From contig CM019831.1 in NCBI GenBank assembly GCA_009763385.1, positions 21,044,080 through 21,108,079 on the forward strand: a stretch of 64,000 bases of DNA, written 5' to 3'. Each line of letters opens with the position of its first letter. Within the stretch, counting starts at the first letter, position 1. The position numbers were made by a program, and so were the translations under genes. The notes beneath the pieces are model-generated. The model was given only the letters and a program-made list of their open reading frames with translations, made no database searches and had not been told where the DNA came from. Origin of the DNA: Coix lacryma-jobi var. lacryma-jobi. Its lineage: Eukaryota; Streptophyta; Magnoliopsida; Poales; Poaceae. Shown here piece after piece: positions 47,587 through 58,839 of the stretch.

Positions 47587-50500
47587 TTAAGCGGGCACAA
47601 CTGTGAACCATGGAGTTTCCTCGTTGTTTAACAAAATGCTTGGGTGTTTGTTCACTTTGAATGGCGGAATTCGATCATCTCTTTCATAATCACCTGACAT
47701 GTCTGACTTGTCCTCAATTCCAACAATGTTTCTTTTCCCTGAAAGAACTATATGGCGCTTTGGCTCGTTGAGGATCGAGTTGTTATCATTTTTCCCTCTT
47801 TTTGGTTTTGTAGACATGTCTTTCACATAGAACACTTGACTCACATCTGCGGCAAGGACAAATGGTTCGTCTTTGTACCCAATATTGTTGAGGTCCACTG
47901 ATGTCATCCCATACTCCTTGTCGACTGTTACCCCACCTCCGGTACCGGTCATCTTGACCCATTTACACCGGAACAAAGGGACTTTAAAATTAGGTGCGTA
48001 GTCAAGTTCTCATATGTCATGTATGCGGCCATAATATGTTTGTTTGTTCCCATTTGGATCCGTGGCATCCACGCGTACACCACTGTTTTGGTTGGTGCTC
48101 CTTGCGTCTTGGGCTACTGTGTAAAATGTATTCCCATTGATCTCGTACCCTTTGTACGTGCTGATATGCCACGATGGTTGTCTGGCCAACAAATAAAGCT
48201 GCTCATCTATGTTGTCATCACCCTTACATTGTTTTCGCAACCAATCGCCGAAGGTTTGCATGTGCTGACGTGTAATCCAAGATTCACTCTTCCCGGGCCA
48301 CTTGGATCGAAGGAAATCCTTATGTACCTCGATATATAGATCTACCAATGAGGAGTTCTGTAGAACTGTGTAGTGTGCTTTATCGAAGTAATCGTCTCCT
48401 GTACCGATATATGTTTTCTTCCCTAGTGTTCCCTTGCCACTGAGTCTGCCCTCGTGTCGCGATTCAGGAACGCCAATCGGGTCAAGGTCTAGAATAAAGT
48501 CCACACAAAACTCTATGACCTCCTCTGTTCCGTAGCCCTGGGCGATGCTTCCTTCAGGCCGAGAACGGTTATTAACATATTTTTTCAGGACACTCATGAA
48601 CCTCTCGAATGGGAACATGGTGTGTAGGAACACAGGACCGAGAATAATGATCTCCTTGACCAGGTGAACTAGGAGGTGTGTCATGATATCAAAGAAGGAT
48701 GGAGGGAACACCAACTCAAAGCTGACGAGACATTGAACGACATCATTCTGCAAAGTAGAAAGTTCCTCTGGATTGATTGCCTTTTGTGAAATTGAATTGA
48801 GGAATGCACATAGCTTCACGGTGGCTAGACGTACATGTGGAGGTAGAATTCCTCTTAGAGCAACAGGAAGCAATTAGGTCATAAGCACATGACAGTCATG
48901 GGACTTCAAGTTTTGGAACTTCTTCTCTGGCACATTAATTATTCTCTTTATATTGGAGGAGAATCCAGATGGGACCTTGATGCTGTTAAGGCATTCAAAC
49001 ATGCTTTCCTTTTCTTCTCTGCTAAGAGTGTAGCTAGCAGGGCTTAAGTACTGGCGCCCGTCATCTGTCTTCTCCGGATGCAAGTTGTCTCGTTCTTTCA
49101 TGCGCTGCAAGTCCTGTCGTGCTTCAAGTGAATCCTTAGGCTTTCCGTAGACACCCATGAATCCAAGCAGGTTCACACAAAGGTTCTTTGTCAGGTGCAT
49201 CACGTCGATCGCATGGCGGACATCTAGGACATGCCAGTAGGGTAGCTCCCAGAATATGGACTTCTTCTTCCACATGGGTGCGTGTCCCGAAGCGTCTTTA
49301 GGAACAGGTTCGCTGCCCCGTCCCGTTCCAAATACTACTTTCGTATCCTTCACCATTTCAAGTATATCATCTCCGGTTCGGTTACGAGGCTTGGTTTGGT
49401 GGTCTGCCTTACCTTTAAAATGTTTGCCTTTCTTTCTTACTAGGTGGCCCACAGGAAGAAACCGACGGTGCCCAACATACACGACCTTCCGACAGTTTTT
49501 CAAAAATAAACTATCAAGGTCTTCAAAACAGTGTGTGCATGCATTATATCCCTTGTTTGTCTGGCCTGAAAGATTACTTAGAGCCGGCCAATCATTGATT
49601 GTTACGAACAATAAGGCTCGCAGGTCAAAGTGTTCCTGTTTGTACTCATCCCACACGCGTATGCCTGGTTTGCTCCATAGAAGTAGAAGTTCCTCAACTA
49701 ATGGCCTCGGGTAGACATCGATGTCGTTGCCAGGTTGCTTCGGCCCTTGGATGAGCAACGGCATCATAATGAACTTCCGCTTCATGCATAACCACGGAGG
49801 AAGGTTGTAGATACATAGAGTAACTGGCCAAGTGCTATGACTACTGCTTTGCTCCGCAAAAGGATTAAAACCATCCGTACTTAAAGCGAACCTCAAGTTT
49901 CTAGCCTCATCTGCAAACTCTGGGAATTCTCTATCTATCGCTCTCCACTGGGATCCATCAGCTGGGTGCCTCAGCATATTGTCTACCTTACGGTCTTCTT
50001 TATGCCACCGCAACATCTTTGCATTGTCCTTATTTCTGAACAAACGTTTCAAGCGTAGTATTATAGGAGCATACCACATAACCTTGGCAGGGATTTTCTT
50101 CCTGCTTGGACGTTCTTCACCCTCTACGTCGCCAGGATCATCTCGCCTTATCTTATACCGTGATGCTTCACATACCGGGCATGCATCCAAATTCTCATAT
50201 TCCTCCCCACGGTACAGGATGCAGTCATTAGGACATGCGTGTATCTGCTGGATTTCTAATCCCAAAGGGCAGATGACCTGTTTTGCTTCGTACGTAGTGG
50301 TGGGCAATTCGTTCGATTTCGGAAGCATCTTTTTCATTATCTTCAATAACTGCCCAAATGCTTTATCGGATGTACCATTCTTTGCCTTCCATTGCAGCAG
50401 TTCTAGCGTAGTACCCAGCTTTTTTTGGCCATCTTCAGCAGTGGGATATAACAATTTCCTATGATCCTCTAGCATGCGCTCAAACTTGACCTTCTCCTTG

Positions 50501-50937
50501 TCACTTTCACATTTACTTTGTGCATCACGAATGGCATCACCAAGAGCATCAACATCAGCTGTCACATCTTCTGTCGCTGCCGCATCTTCTTCACCATCTC
50601 CCCCCACTGCATCATCATCAAAGGCACCGTACTGAGCAATAATATCAGCGTGGTCCAATTCTTCTTCACCTTTTTCACCATCATCCATTACAACCCCCCT
50701 TTCTCCATGTTTCGTCCAACAAATATAGTTTGTTACGAAACCCGACTTCAACAAATGCGTATGAAGAGTCCTTGGGCATGAATATTCCTTCAAATTCTTA
50801 CAGACGGCGCATGGGCAGCACATGAAACCATCTTGCTTGTTTGCCTCAGCCACACCTAAGAAATAGTGCACGCCAACAATGAACTCTTTGGAGCGGCGAT
50901 CGACATTATACATCCAATTGCGTGACAACATCTGCAT
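47587..50937 (-). pseudogene. TNP2-like CACTA transposase (CACTA-2), two nonsense codons
   Basis: One frame of 1116 positions runs from the ATG at 50937 (MQMLSRNWMYNVDRRSKEF) to the stop at 47587. Domains: transposase-associated (residues about 5-85: CCPCAVCKNLKEYSCPRTLHTHL), Transposase_21 core (about 240-600: HACPNDCILYRGEEYENL, STDGFNPFAEQ, GYNACTHCF, HLTKNLCVNLLGFMG), DUF4218 (about 676-830: FPFERFMSVLKKYV) and DUF4216 (about 968-1045: VPLFRCKWVK, YVKDMSTKPK). Only two in-frame stops break it: TAA at 48876-48874 where CACTA-1 has CAA (Gln), and TGA at 48012-48010 where TGG (Trp) is expected. Both are C-to-T type changes. The ATG follows AATGCAG, a likely acceptor. Confidence 0.9.
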
Positions 50938-51012
50938 TAAATATTACAACCATGCACTTAGTAGTTTCTCATGTTATTGCACAACACTCATGACATCACA
51001 TGATTGATTAAT

Positions 51013-51549
51013 TCAAACAAGCTTGACTACAACGAAGACTATCGCAGCTAGCACTAAAAAAACTAAAAATAAAATGCACTTAAGCAACATAATTAGATCG
51101 CGTCCGATCCCAACTAAAATAGACAGATCATTCGCTTCATCAGCATGGATGGGCTGCTGCCGCTGACTCACTGCCTCATCACCTTCAGCGGCAACTTCCT
51201 GTGCAACAGAATTTCGTACGTGCTGAACGTACTCTTCCTCCCAGTACCAACCTTTACATCCGCCGGTGCCCTCCCACTGCAATTAGAACAAAGAATAAGA
51301 AATTTAAACAACATCATCAAGCAAAACTGATACGAATGAACCATATTAATCAAATACGGGTAAATAATAACCCACCTCATGGTCCGGACACTTGTAGAAT
51401 ATACGACCCTTGTTGATTCCCTCTTTTCTCACTCGGTACTCCTTCACAATCTTCTGCTTACACTCGCCGCAAGCAATGAGAGGAAGATCCGGCCGCAAAC
51501 GCCTCGGATCCCGATGATGAGAGGCTGAGGACCCGGTCACAGTTGCCAT
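51013..51549 (-). CDS. GRF zinc-finger protein with C-terminal membrane segment, carried by CACTA-2
   Basis: Two exons: 51549-51376 (58 codons, donor ATGAG/GTGGGT) and 51276-51013 (acceptor AATTGCAG/TGG), joined in phase, 145 residues. Residues 24-75 look like a zf-GRF: C27 and C30 (ACGEC), GRIFYKC with C54, and GGCKGWYW with C65. The middle is charged, with possible coiled coil, and residues 119-145 form a strong membrane segment (LIMLLKCILFLVFLV...). GRF fingers bind single-stranded nucleic acids in several repair proteins. Small GRF plus membrane proteins are common in grass genomes. It sits where CACTA-1 has the Cauli_VI ORF. The leader exon lies at about 52140-51959 with a TATA-like GGCTTATAACC near 52137. 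Confidence 0.75.
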
Positions 51550-52139
51550 CTACTATATCCATGCTCATTTTTTAAACTATTACATGCAAATTCCTAATTT
51601 CCTAAACAATTATAAATAAAAAAGACTCTAAATTTACCTATTTGTTTAGATAATCGAAAAATATGATATAACAATACCAATTTCCACATTGTCTACTCTC
51701 TATATTTATTGTTGCAAACTATTATAAATTCCACATTTTTTAAAGAAAATAAACTAAAAAGACACTAAAATTCAATATTACTCGTCTTGCATAAGTATGA
51801 AATATAGAATGGATACTTCCTAGCAGTAGAAAACTATCAAGTGATTGTGATGAACCAATTTAAACTACTCAACTCTCCCTGTTTGTTCTTGCAAACTATA
51901 TATTTTAATTAAATTCCTCTCATATTCAAAAGAAATGGTAGGAGATGGAAATAGTTACCTCTAAACGCAAAGAGATGATGACGGAGTCGAAGAAGATCAC
52001 CAATTGACACCGGAGACGAAGAACAATGAAGAACAAATGAAGAACAAAGCAATAGCAACAGGCAAGAACAAGCAAGAAGCTCACTGAAATTTGAATGTCT
52101 CTGGCTCGGGGGAGGAAGAAGTTGGCAGGTTATAAGCCG

Positions 52140-52450
52140 GGGAGTTTTAGTCCCGGTTTGTATAAACAACTGGGGCTAAAAGGTGAACATTTATCCCGGG
52201 GCAAGCCACAAACCGTGGCTAACTCTTTAGTCCCGGTCCGTGGCACCAACCGGGACTAAAGAGTGCCCTTTAGTCCCGGCTGGTAACACGGACCGGGACT
52301 AAAGGGTCCCTGCCCCGACAGCTCTGCGCAGTAGCCGTTGGGGCAGGCCCTTTAGTCCCGGTTCGTGTTACCGACCGGGACTAAAGGGTGTATTAGTCCC
52401 GAGCGGCAAAAACGCCGAGACTAAAGGCGATTTTGAGAATCGGCCAATGA
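52140..52450. repeat. Right subterminal repeats of CACTA-2 (TNP2 promoter end)
   Basis: Copies of TTTAGTCCCGGT, CCGGGACTAAAGGG and variants in both orientations (52146-52425), followed by the terminal inverted repeat. Confidence 0.8.
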
Positions 52451-52468
52451 CCACGTTCTCTAGTAGTG

Positions 52469-52860
52469 CCTAGTTCTCGCTAGCGAGTGAATTAGCGCTA
52501 GTCTCGCTGGCCTTCCAATAAAAACTGTGTCTCTGCCCATTCCATATTTCCAGGACCTGCACAGCCAGCCTGCTTGCCTTGCTTTTTTTATTTTATTTAC
52601 GTCCACGTAAGCCGACGATTTCATATCTAGGCGGTGTGTACTTTGATGTATGCTTGCCGCTGACACATGCTAGCTCGTGCTCAATGTCAAACTTATACTT
52701 CCAAATATCAGCCTATCAGTACTTCTAAATATCATACAATGAGGTGTGTGCAGCGTGTAGTGCTCCGTGTTTTAATTAAGGGCAAACGCTGTGTGTACAA
52801 TAACAACCTATCTGTTGCTCACTCATATAGTATATAGTTAGCTTAGATATGGATCACTTA
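52469..52860. other. No gene seen
   Basis: After the CCT duplication the sequence has no recognisable frame or repeat. A short symmetric CTCGCTAGCGAG lies at 52476-52487. Confidence 0.35.
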
Positions 52861-53091
52861 GGCCTTGTTTAGTTTCCCTAACTTCCCCCAAATATTTCTA
52901 AATTCTCCATCACATCAATCTTTAGCTGCATGCATGGAGCATTAAATATAGGTAAAAAATAACTAATTGTACTTTTAGTAAGTACATGTCAAGACAAATC
53001 TTTTGAGCCTAGTTAGTCCGTGTTTGGACAAAGTTTGTCAAATAAGTGCTACAGTGCATTTCTCAAATATTTCGCAAAACTAAACAACACC
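52861..53091. mobile_element. MITE, 231 bp (GGCCTTGTTTAG type)
   Basis: Left GGCCTTGTTTAGTT and right AACTAAACAACACC are imperfect inverted ends. The flanks are TTA on the left and TAA on the right, near the TWA expected for Tourist (PIF/Harbinger) insertions, but not a clean duplication. The family is frequent in grass promoters. Confidence 0.65.
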
Positions 53092-53629
53092 TAATTCTTA
53101 GTTCTGGTGCATAATGGTCTGCTTCTCTTCTCTCTCCTCTCATGCATATCTCTCCACCTCAGAATATAGTCCGCGTACAACCTTTTACTATACTTGCTCT
53201 AACTATGCCTTAAACTTCCTTTATGATGTAACATTGCCTTAAACTTGCTCTAACTATGCCTTAATAAGCTTGCAGGATAGATCAATGAGCTACCGGTCTA
53301 TAGTACACCACATATCAATCATCTCATGGCTTCATCCACTTCGTCATAACTTTCTATATAATGTCAGTTAAAAAACAGGCCAAATTTGAACAAACAAGCT
53401 ACAAGCTTGAACTGTTTAGCTTGTTGTCCTATGACTTGTCGTATTAATTGCTATTGGTCTTGTAGGAAGCAATATTAGTACTTGTTTTTCCCCTTCCTTG
53501 AGTTCAAGTTTATCCTTTTAATCTCTGTTCTCATGTCCAAGCATTGAGCTGTCAAGCATTGTATACTCGCTCATTCCTCTAGTGCATTCTAGAAATATAT
53601 TAGTATGAGTTTTTCTTCCCTCACTTTAT

Positions 53630-54250
53630 TTCCCAAATAGATGTTGTCATTAACATGATTAATAATGATTGGGGTTCATAAATGGAAAGTACTTGTTAAT
53701 AGAAAACTGTTTTTTGTACCCAAGATTCCCTTATCTTTCAGTACATTGTTTAATGTTGGAATGCCTTGAACGCCTTGGCTGCATGTCATTGGAAACACAC
53801 ATACAGATACAGAAACTCAAATGACACTTGAGTGAAACACACACACACAGAAACTCAAATAACACTTGAGTTGCTGTCTCTGCAGGCAGAGAACAAGCAT
53901 GCACAAAGACAACACACGGGGAAATAATCGATATCACATCTTCTTGCTTTGCATCTCCCAGCGCAAGCACTGTTTCTGATACTTTAGAGCAGACTCAAAT
54001 GACTTGATTAATATGAGTATATGACTGTGTAACTTCTCTTGCAAAGTTTTGCAGGAGATATGGGGAGACTGTGAGCAGATCGAGATCGAGCTAGTGTAAT
54101 CACCTTTAAATATAACACACATAATCTTAGTGTGCCAGCACGTGTTATGCTACGTTGGACAACATGAGTGTGTTCCACAAGCTTGGCCTTCTCATACAAA
54201 AATGGGGTCAATCTCTGGTCTACATGAAGAATCTTGTACCTGCACACTGT
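53630..54250. repeat. Segmental duplicate of 5690-6120
   Basis: Same order of words as 5700-6100 (ACTGTTTTTTGTACCC, GAAACACACATACAGA, TTTAGAGCAGA, AATATGAGTATATGA). A local duplication of AAACTCAAATGACACTTGAG lies at 53814-53872. No frame is credible. 53092-53630 also shows no gene. Confidence 0.6.
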
Positions 54251-54520
54251 TTTTTACAATCCTGACCATTCATGTATTTTAGATTAGCCACACTAAAATT
54301 TTTGGATGTTCAAATTACTTGGATGTCCTCTCTAGTGTAACAAGTCCTAAGTATGGAATTATTCATCCCAATGTGTGGTGTAGTTATTAGATTTTCTCTT
54401 CTTTTTTGAATAATGAGTTTGACAATTGATTTGTCGAAAGATTCGGGCGTCTTGCATCATATTATAAATATGGTGAAGCACATTATTACAATGCAAAGTT
54501 GAAGATGCAAAGGAGATTAT

Positions 54521-55527
54521 CACTAGTAGAAAGATGATTTTTCCTAGCGCCTCAATTTTTTTTTACTGACGGTTTGAGTTACCACGCGCCTGTAGAAATG
54601 AACCGGTGAACCTTAAGTCTAGAACCGCCTGTAGAAATGGATTTCTACAGGCGGTTTGTTAAGACAACCGCCTGTAGAAATGCCTCATTTCTACAGGCGG
54701 TTGTCTTAACAAACCGCCTGTAGGCGGTTCGTTAACACAACCGCCAGTAGAAATACACATGTTTTTTAAAATTTGATTTTTTCAAACTATCTCGGATGAA
54801 AAAACACCCAAAATAAAAGTTGTTGGTCTCGAAAAGTTATAAAACTTTGTAAATTACAACTTTTTAATTTGAAGTCATCTTGTTAACGAAAAATATGTTT
54901 GAATGGTCTCAAATTTGAAATTTAAATTTTGTAAATGACCTCGGATGGGAAAATAACCAATACAAAAGTTGTTCGTCTCGAAAAGTTACGAAACTTTGTA
55001 GTTGACAATTTTTTGATTTGAAATCGTTTAGAACCTCAAATAAGCAAATTACACTTGGGTTTGTATAATATGTGGGGAACCGAAGGGGTCCTTGAACACA
55101 TGTGAGTGTGTGGTGCAGTGGTAGAGGGGGCTCCGCGCGAGGCCGAGGTCGTGGGTTCGAATCCCACCGGCTGCGCTAGCCGCGGATTTTGCGCGAAAAA
55201 TGCCGTGACTTGTGGCTTACGACGGAGACGGGCGAGCGCTTGGCGTGAGGTCCTCGCCGTAATAAAATATTTTTTCCCCTATTTATTTTTGGCTTTTTTC
55301 AAAAAGTTTTCCACATGCGGTTCTCTATGTCAACCGCCTGTGGAAATGCCCATTTTCACAGGCGGTTTGCTAAGTCAACCGCCTGTGAAAATCCTTTCCA
55401 CAGACGGTTCATAAGCAACCGCCTGTGCTGTGGTCCTATTTCTACTGGCCCCCAACGCAGGCGGTTGACAAAAACACCTGTACAAATGGGTCTACAACCG
55501 CCTGTGTTGTATCGTTGTGTACTAGTG
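54521..55527 (+). mobile_element. Non-autonomous CACTA element, 1007 bp, complete
   Basis: The ends are CACTAGTAGAAAGATG at 54521 and GTGTACTAGTG ending at 55527. The flanking triplets are TAT on both sides (54518-54520 and 55528-55530). Subterminal repeats of CCGCCTGTAGAAATG in both orientations lie at 54590-54745 and 55318-55500. The interior is AT-rich plus a tRNA-like block. No transposase, so it would need a helper. Confidence 0.88.
55106..55182 (+). repeat. tRNA-like (SINE-like) block in the CACTA interior
   Basis: GGTGCAGTGGTAGAGG is box A-like and GTGGGTTCGAATCCCAC is a perfect T-arm with box B. The acceptor 5' side (GAGTGTG) does not pair with the 3' side (CGGCTGC), so this is tRNA-derived repeat and not a tRNA gene. 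The same block in reverse lies at 29138-29210. Confidence 0.6.
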
Positions 55528-55539
55528 TATTTATTACAA

Positions 55540-56080
55540 GAAATATGATGTTTTCAGAAATCATCAAAGAATGCATAATCTTAAGGCGACAGCCAGTGCT
55601 TGTGCAGATTGCACAACCATCAGATGGTTATGGCCCCCATTCTTCTAGACATAAAGCTGTGATTTATCATATGTTTATGCAATTCTTAGTTCAAAGATAT
55701 ACACAGATTTGTTTGAAGTTAATTACGCTCAGGCAACCAGGAACTAAATGATTCGTTCATCTTTTAATCTCTTTGTGGTGGAGGGCATAACTTTTTAGTA
55801 GCAAATCGAGACAGCTTTACCATAGTTCTCCATTGTGCTCCTGTCAGTAAGATGCATGCATCACTATTTATGAACATAATGGCAGTGGAAATGCATCGTG
55901 GTAGCAGCCACCCTTTTATTGTTAAAGAATGACATATAAATAGAAGTTGGGAGACTCGGAGAGATTGCAGCAGGATTGTAGTCATTCCAATCTATAATCT
56001 ATGTGTGCACGTGGAAATAGAAGGCTTCAGGAAACACAGCCCCTCAATTGTCCATTGTCACACTACGCAGACCAACGCAC
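55540..56080. repeat. Segmental duplicates of 6130-6260 and 31140-31370
   Basis: 55590-55690 matches 6165-6250 (GACAGCCAGTGCTT, GATTGCACAA, ATCAGATGGT). 55860-56070 matches 31150-31360 (TAAAGAATGACA, ATCTATAATCTATGTG, GGAAATAGAAGGCTTCAGG). This links two parts that are far apart elsewhere in the window into one original unit. 56080-56880 has no recognisable gene. Confidence 0.6.
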
Positions 56081-56881
56081 GAACTCAAACAGGTGATTCA
56101 TGTTTTGACCACCTGAGAGGGATCATCTCATACTGGATACACACTACTGTGCGCCGCTCAAGACTCAAACTTGATTCACAGCCGGGCAGATGAAGTTTCA
56201 TGGAACTGTGCAATGTGCACAAGAGATTTGGAGGAAAGCATAGAGACAATATGTCGATTTACATTTCCCAGACGCAAGCAACATTATATTGGTTTCTTTA
56301 CAGCATATTGGTAATCATTATTATTGCAGGTGATGTGAGCGAGACAGAGCAGAGGAACTGTAATCATGTTTATGTAGAACATGCATGATTGTCATGTTGC
56401 GAAATTTGTGTGGCGGGTTATTCAGATCTCCTTTAATTTAAACCCTCCAACTGGTGTACATAATATGTTTTCAGATTGGTTACATGGGTTTAATAGAAAG
56501 CTCAAGTCCAAACTTCTTGTGGGTGCAAGTGCAATTTGCTGGACAATATGATTGACTCGAAATGAACTAGTTTTTGACAAGATCCTAGCAACATCTTATT
56601 TGCAGGTTATCTTCAGGGGGACTTATTACTGGAATCGCTTTTGGTCCCTATTTTCAAATGGAGGAGGATCGCCAGAAGATGAAGATTGGTTTGCAGGAAG
56701 ATTGAAACGGCCGCAATGGAGGTGTTTGCTAGAAACGGGTGGAGTTTCAGTAATAGAATTACATTCTAGATGTTGAGTTGGGTTTCTTTTTTTTGTCTTG
56801 CTTGTTGGTTCAGAACTTTGTTTTCGAGATTACGTGGACCTTTGTGTCTTAGTGTGTGCTTTGGAACAACTGCATGCATTA

Positions 56882-57170
56882 GGCCTTATTTGGCAGAGCT
56901 CACAGAGCTGATTCTCTTTTGAATCCAGCAGGAGCTATGTCAAACAGCTTTTCAGACAGAAGTGATTCTATGAAGTGATTCTCTGAAATGAACTAAGAGG
57001 CTGAGAGGTGAAGTAGCTTCCCATCATTCTGTGAAGTAATTCTTTATGCTGATTTTAAGAGTTTATGTTAAAGAATCAAAGAGAATCAATTTTAGCCACA
57101 AAATCACTTCTTTTAGAGAATCAGCTTCTATAGAGAATCAGAATCAGATGAAGCTCTATCAAACTGGCCC
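56882..57170. mobile_element. Tourist-like MITE, 289 bp
   Basis: Left GGCCTTATTTGGCAGAGCT and right AGCTCTATCAAACTGGCCC are imperfect inverted ends. TTA flanks both sides (56879-56881, 57171-57173), as expected for PIF/Harbinger-type insertion. Inside are many GAGAATCA / TGATTCTC words in both orientations. Confidence 0.8.
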
Positions 57171-57298
57171 TTAGTCGATGCAGAAGCTGAGATATTAATA
57201 TACTCCCTTTTCTAAAAAATGCATGCTGGTGGAAAAATTAATGTGGGTGTGTGCCACATGCAATGACTTTTCTTATAAAGGTCAAAAATATTGTAACT

Positions 57299-58644
57299 AG
57301 ACATGTCTGACTTGTCCTCAATTCCCACGATGTTTCTTCTTCCTAAAAGAACTATGTGGCGTTTTGGCTCTTTTGTTGATTTATCGTCATTTTTCCCTCT
57401 CTTTGGGTTTCGTAGACATGTCTTTCACGTAGAACACCTGAGTCACATCAGCAGCAAGGACGAATTGTTCATCTTTGTATCCAATATTGTTGAGATCCAC
57501 TGTTGTCATTCCATACTCCTTGTCCACTGTTACTCCGGCTCCGGTCATCTTGACCCATTGGCATCGAAACAAAGGGACTTTAAAATTAGGTGCGTAGTCT
57601 ACTTCCCAAATCTCCTCTATGCGGCCATAATATGTTTGCCTCTTCCCATTTGGGCTTGTGGCATCTACGTGAACACCACTGTTTTAGTTCGTGCTCCTTT
57701 TATCTTGGGCAATGGTGTAAAATGTATTTCCATTTATCTCATACCCTTTGTACATGGGGATGTGTCACGATGGTTGCCTAGCCAACAAATATAGTTGCTC
57801 ATCAATATTGCTATCACCTACACATTCTTTTCGCAACCAAGTGCTAAAAGTATTCATGTGCTCACGTGTAATCCAAACTTCATTCTTCTCTGGAAATTGG
57901 GATCGTAGGAACTCCTTGTGTACCTCGACATATGGCTCCACCACGGAGGAGTTTTGAAGAACTGTGTAGTGCGCTTTATTGAAATAATCGTCCCCCGTAC
58001 CGATATATGTTTTCTTCCCTAGTGTCCCCTTTCCACTCAGCCTCCCCTCGTGTCGCGATTCAGGAACACCAATCGGGTCAAGGTTAGGAATAAAGTCAAC
58101 ACAGAACTCAATGACCTCCTCTGTCCCGTAGCCCATGGCGATCCTTCCTTCTGGCCAAGCACGTTGGTGAACATATTTTTTCAGTACTCCCATGAACCTC
58201 TCAAAGGAGAACATGTTGTGTAGGAACACAGGACCAAGAATATGAATCTCCTTGACCAGGTGAACTAGGAGGTGTGTGATGATATTAAAGAAAGATGGAG
58301 GGAACACCAACTCAAAGCTTCATAGTGGCCAGACGTACATGTGGAGGTAGAATTCCTCTTAAAGCAACCGGAAGTAATTGCGTCATAAGCACGTGGCAGT
58401 CATGCGACTTTAAGTTTAGCAATTTCTTCTCTTGCATATTTATTATTCCCTTTATATTGGAGGAGAATCTAGATGAGACCTAGATGCTGTTTAGGCATTC
58501 AAACATGATTTCCTTCTCTTCATTGCGAAGAGTGTAGCTAGCAGGTCTTAAGTAATGGCGTCCATCATCTGTCTTCTCTGGATGTAGGTTGTCACGTTCT
58601 TTCATGCGCTGCAAGTCTTGTCATGCTTCAAGTGTATCCTTAGG
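57299..58644 (-). pseudogene. TNP2 C-terminal fragment of a third CACTA element
   Basis: Covers the end of Transposase_21, DUF4218 and DUF4216 on the minus strand (RMKERDN region near 58600; FSFERFMGVLKKYV; MNTFSTWLRKEC; VPLFRCQWVKMTG; YVKDMSTKP). Residue choices match CACTA-1 more than CACTA-2 (for example NTFSTWLRKEC against QTFGDWLRKQC). A piece is missing at 58316 between two AGCT words. In-frame stops occur near 57684. No CACTA ends or subterminal repeats flank it. Confidence 0.85.
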
Positions 58645-58650
58645 CAAGAA

Positions 58651-58750
58651 TCCGGTCCTGAAATAACCAATACTAGTTATTACTATGGATTCAAAAATTG
58701 TACCAGACACATTCTATACAAGGTCCACATGCTCAAGGTTTGCTACAATG
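58651..58750. repeat. Thionin-unit flank fragment
   Basis: TCCGGTCCTGAAATAACCAATACT matches 251-274 with one change, directly after the TNP2 fragment. Similarity fades after about 40 bases. Confidence 0.45.
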
Positions 58751-58839
58751 AAAAACCATATTATGTGGAGAAACTCTTTAATTTGGTTTACTGCACATCT
58801 TGCGACGTACATCGGTGTAACTACTAAAATTTTCATGAA

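Larger units (their letters stand above)
40630..52468 (-). mobile_element. CACTA-2: En/Spm-type transposon, 11.84 kb, near-complete
   Basis: The ends are CACTACTACAGAAACATG at 40630 and ...GTTCTCTAGTAGTG ending at 52468. The flanking triplets are CCT on both sides (40627-40629 and 52469-52471), the 3-bp target duplication expected for CACTA. In transcriptional order from the right: subterminal repeats, a GRF zinc-finger gene, TNP2, a second repeat array, telomere-like repeats, gene 2 with a Ulp1-like end, left subterminal repeats. Coding frames are broken by only a few single changes, so it is younger or better kept than CACTA-1. Confidence 0.95.

Noticed and set aside
55106..55182. A tRNA gene with perfect T-arm
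   Set aside because: The acceptor stem cannot form and the block lies inside a CACTA interior with a diverged reverse copy at 29138, so it is a tRNA-derived repeat.
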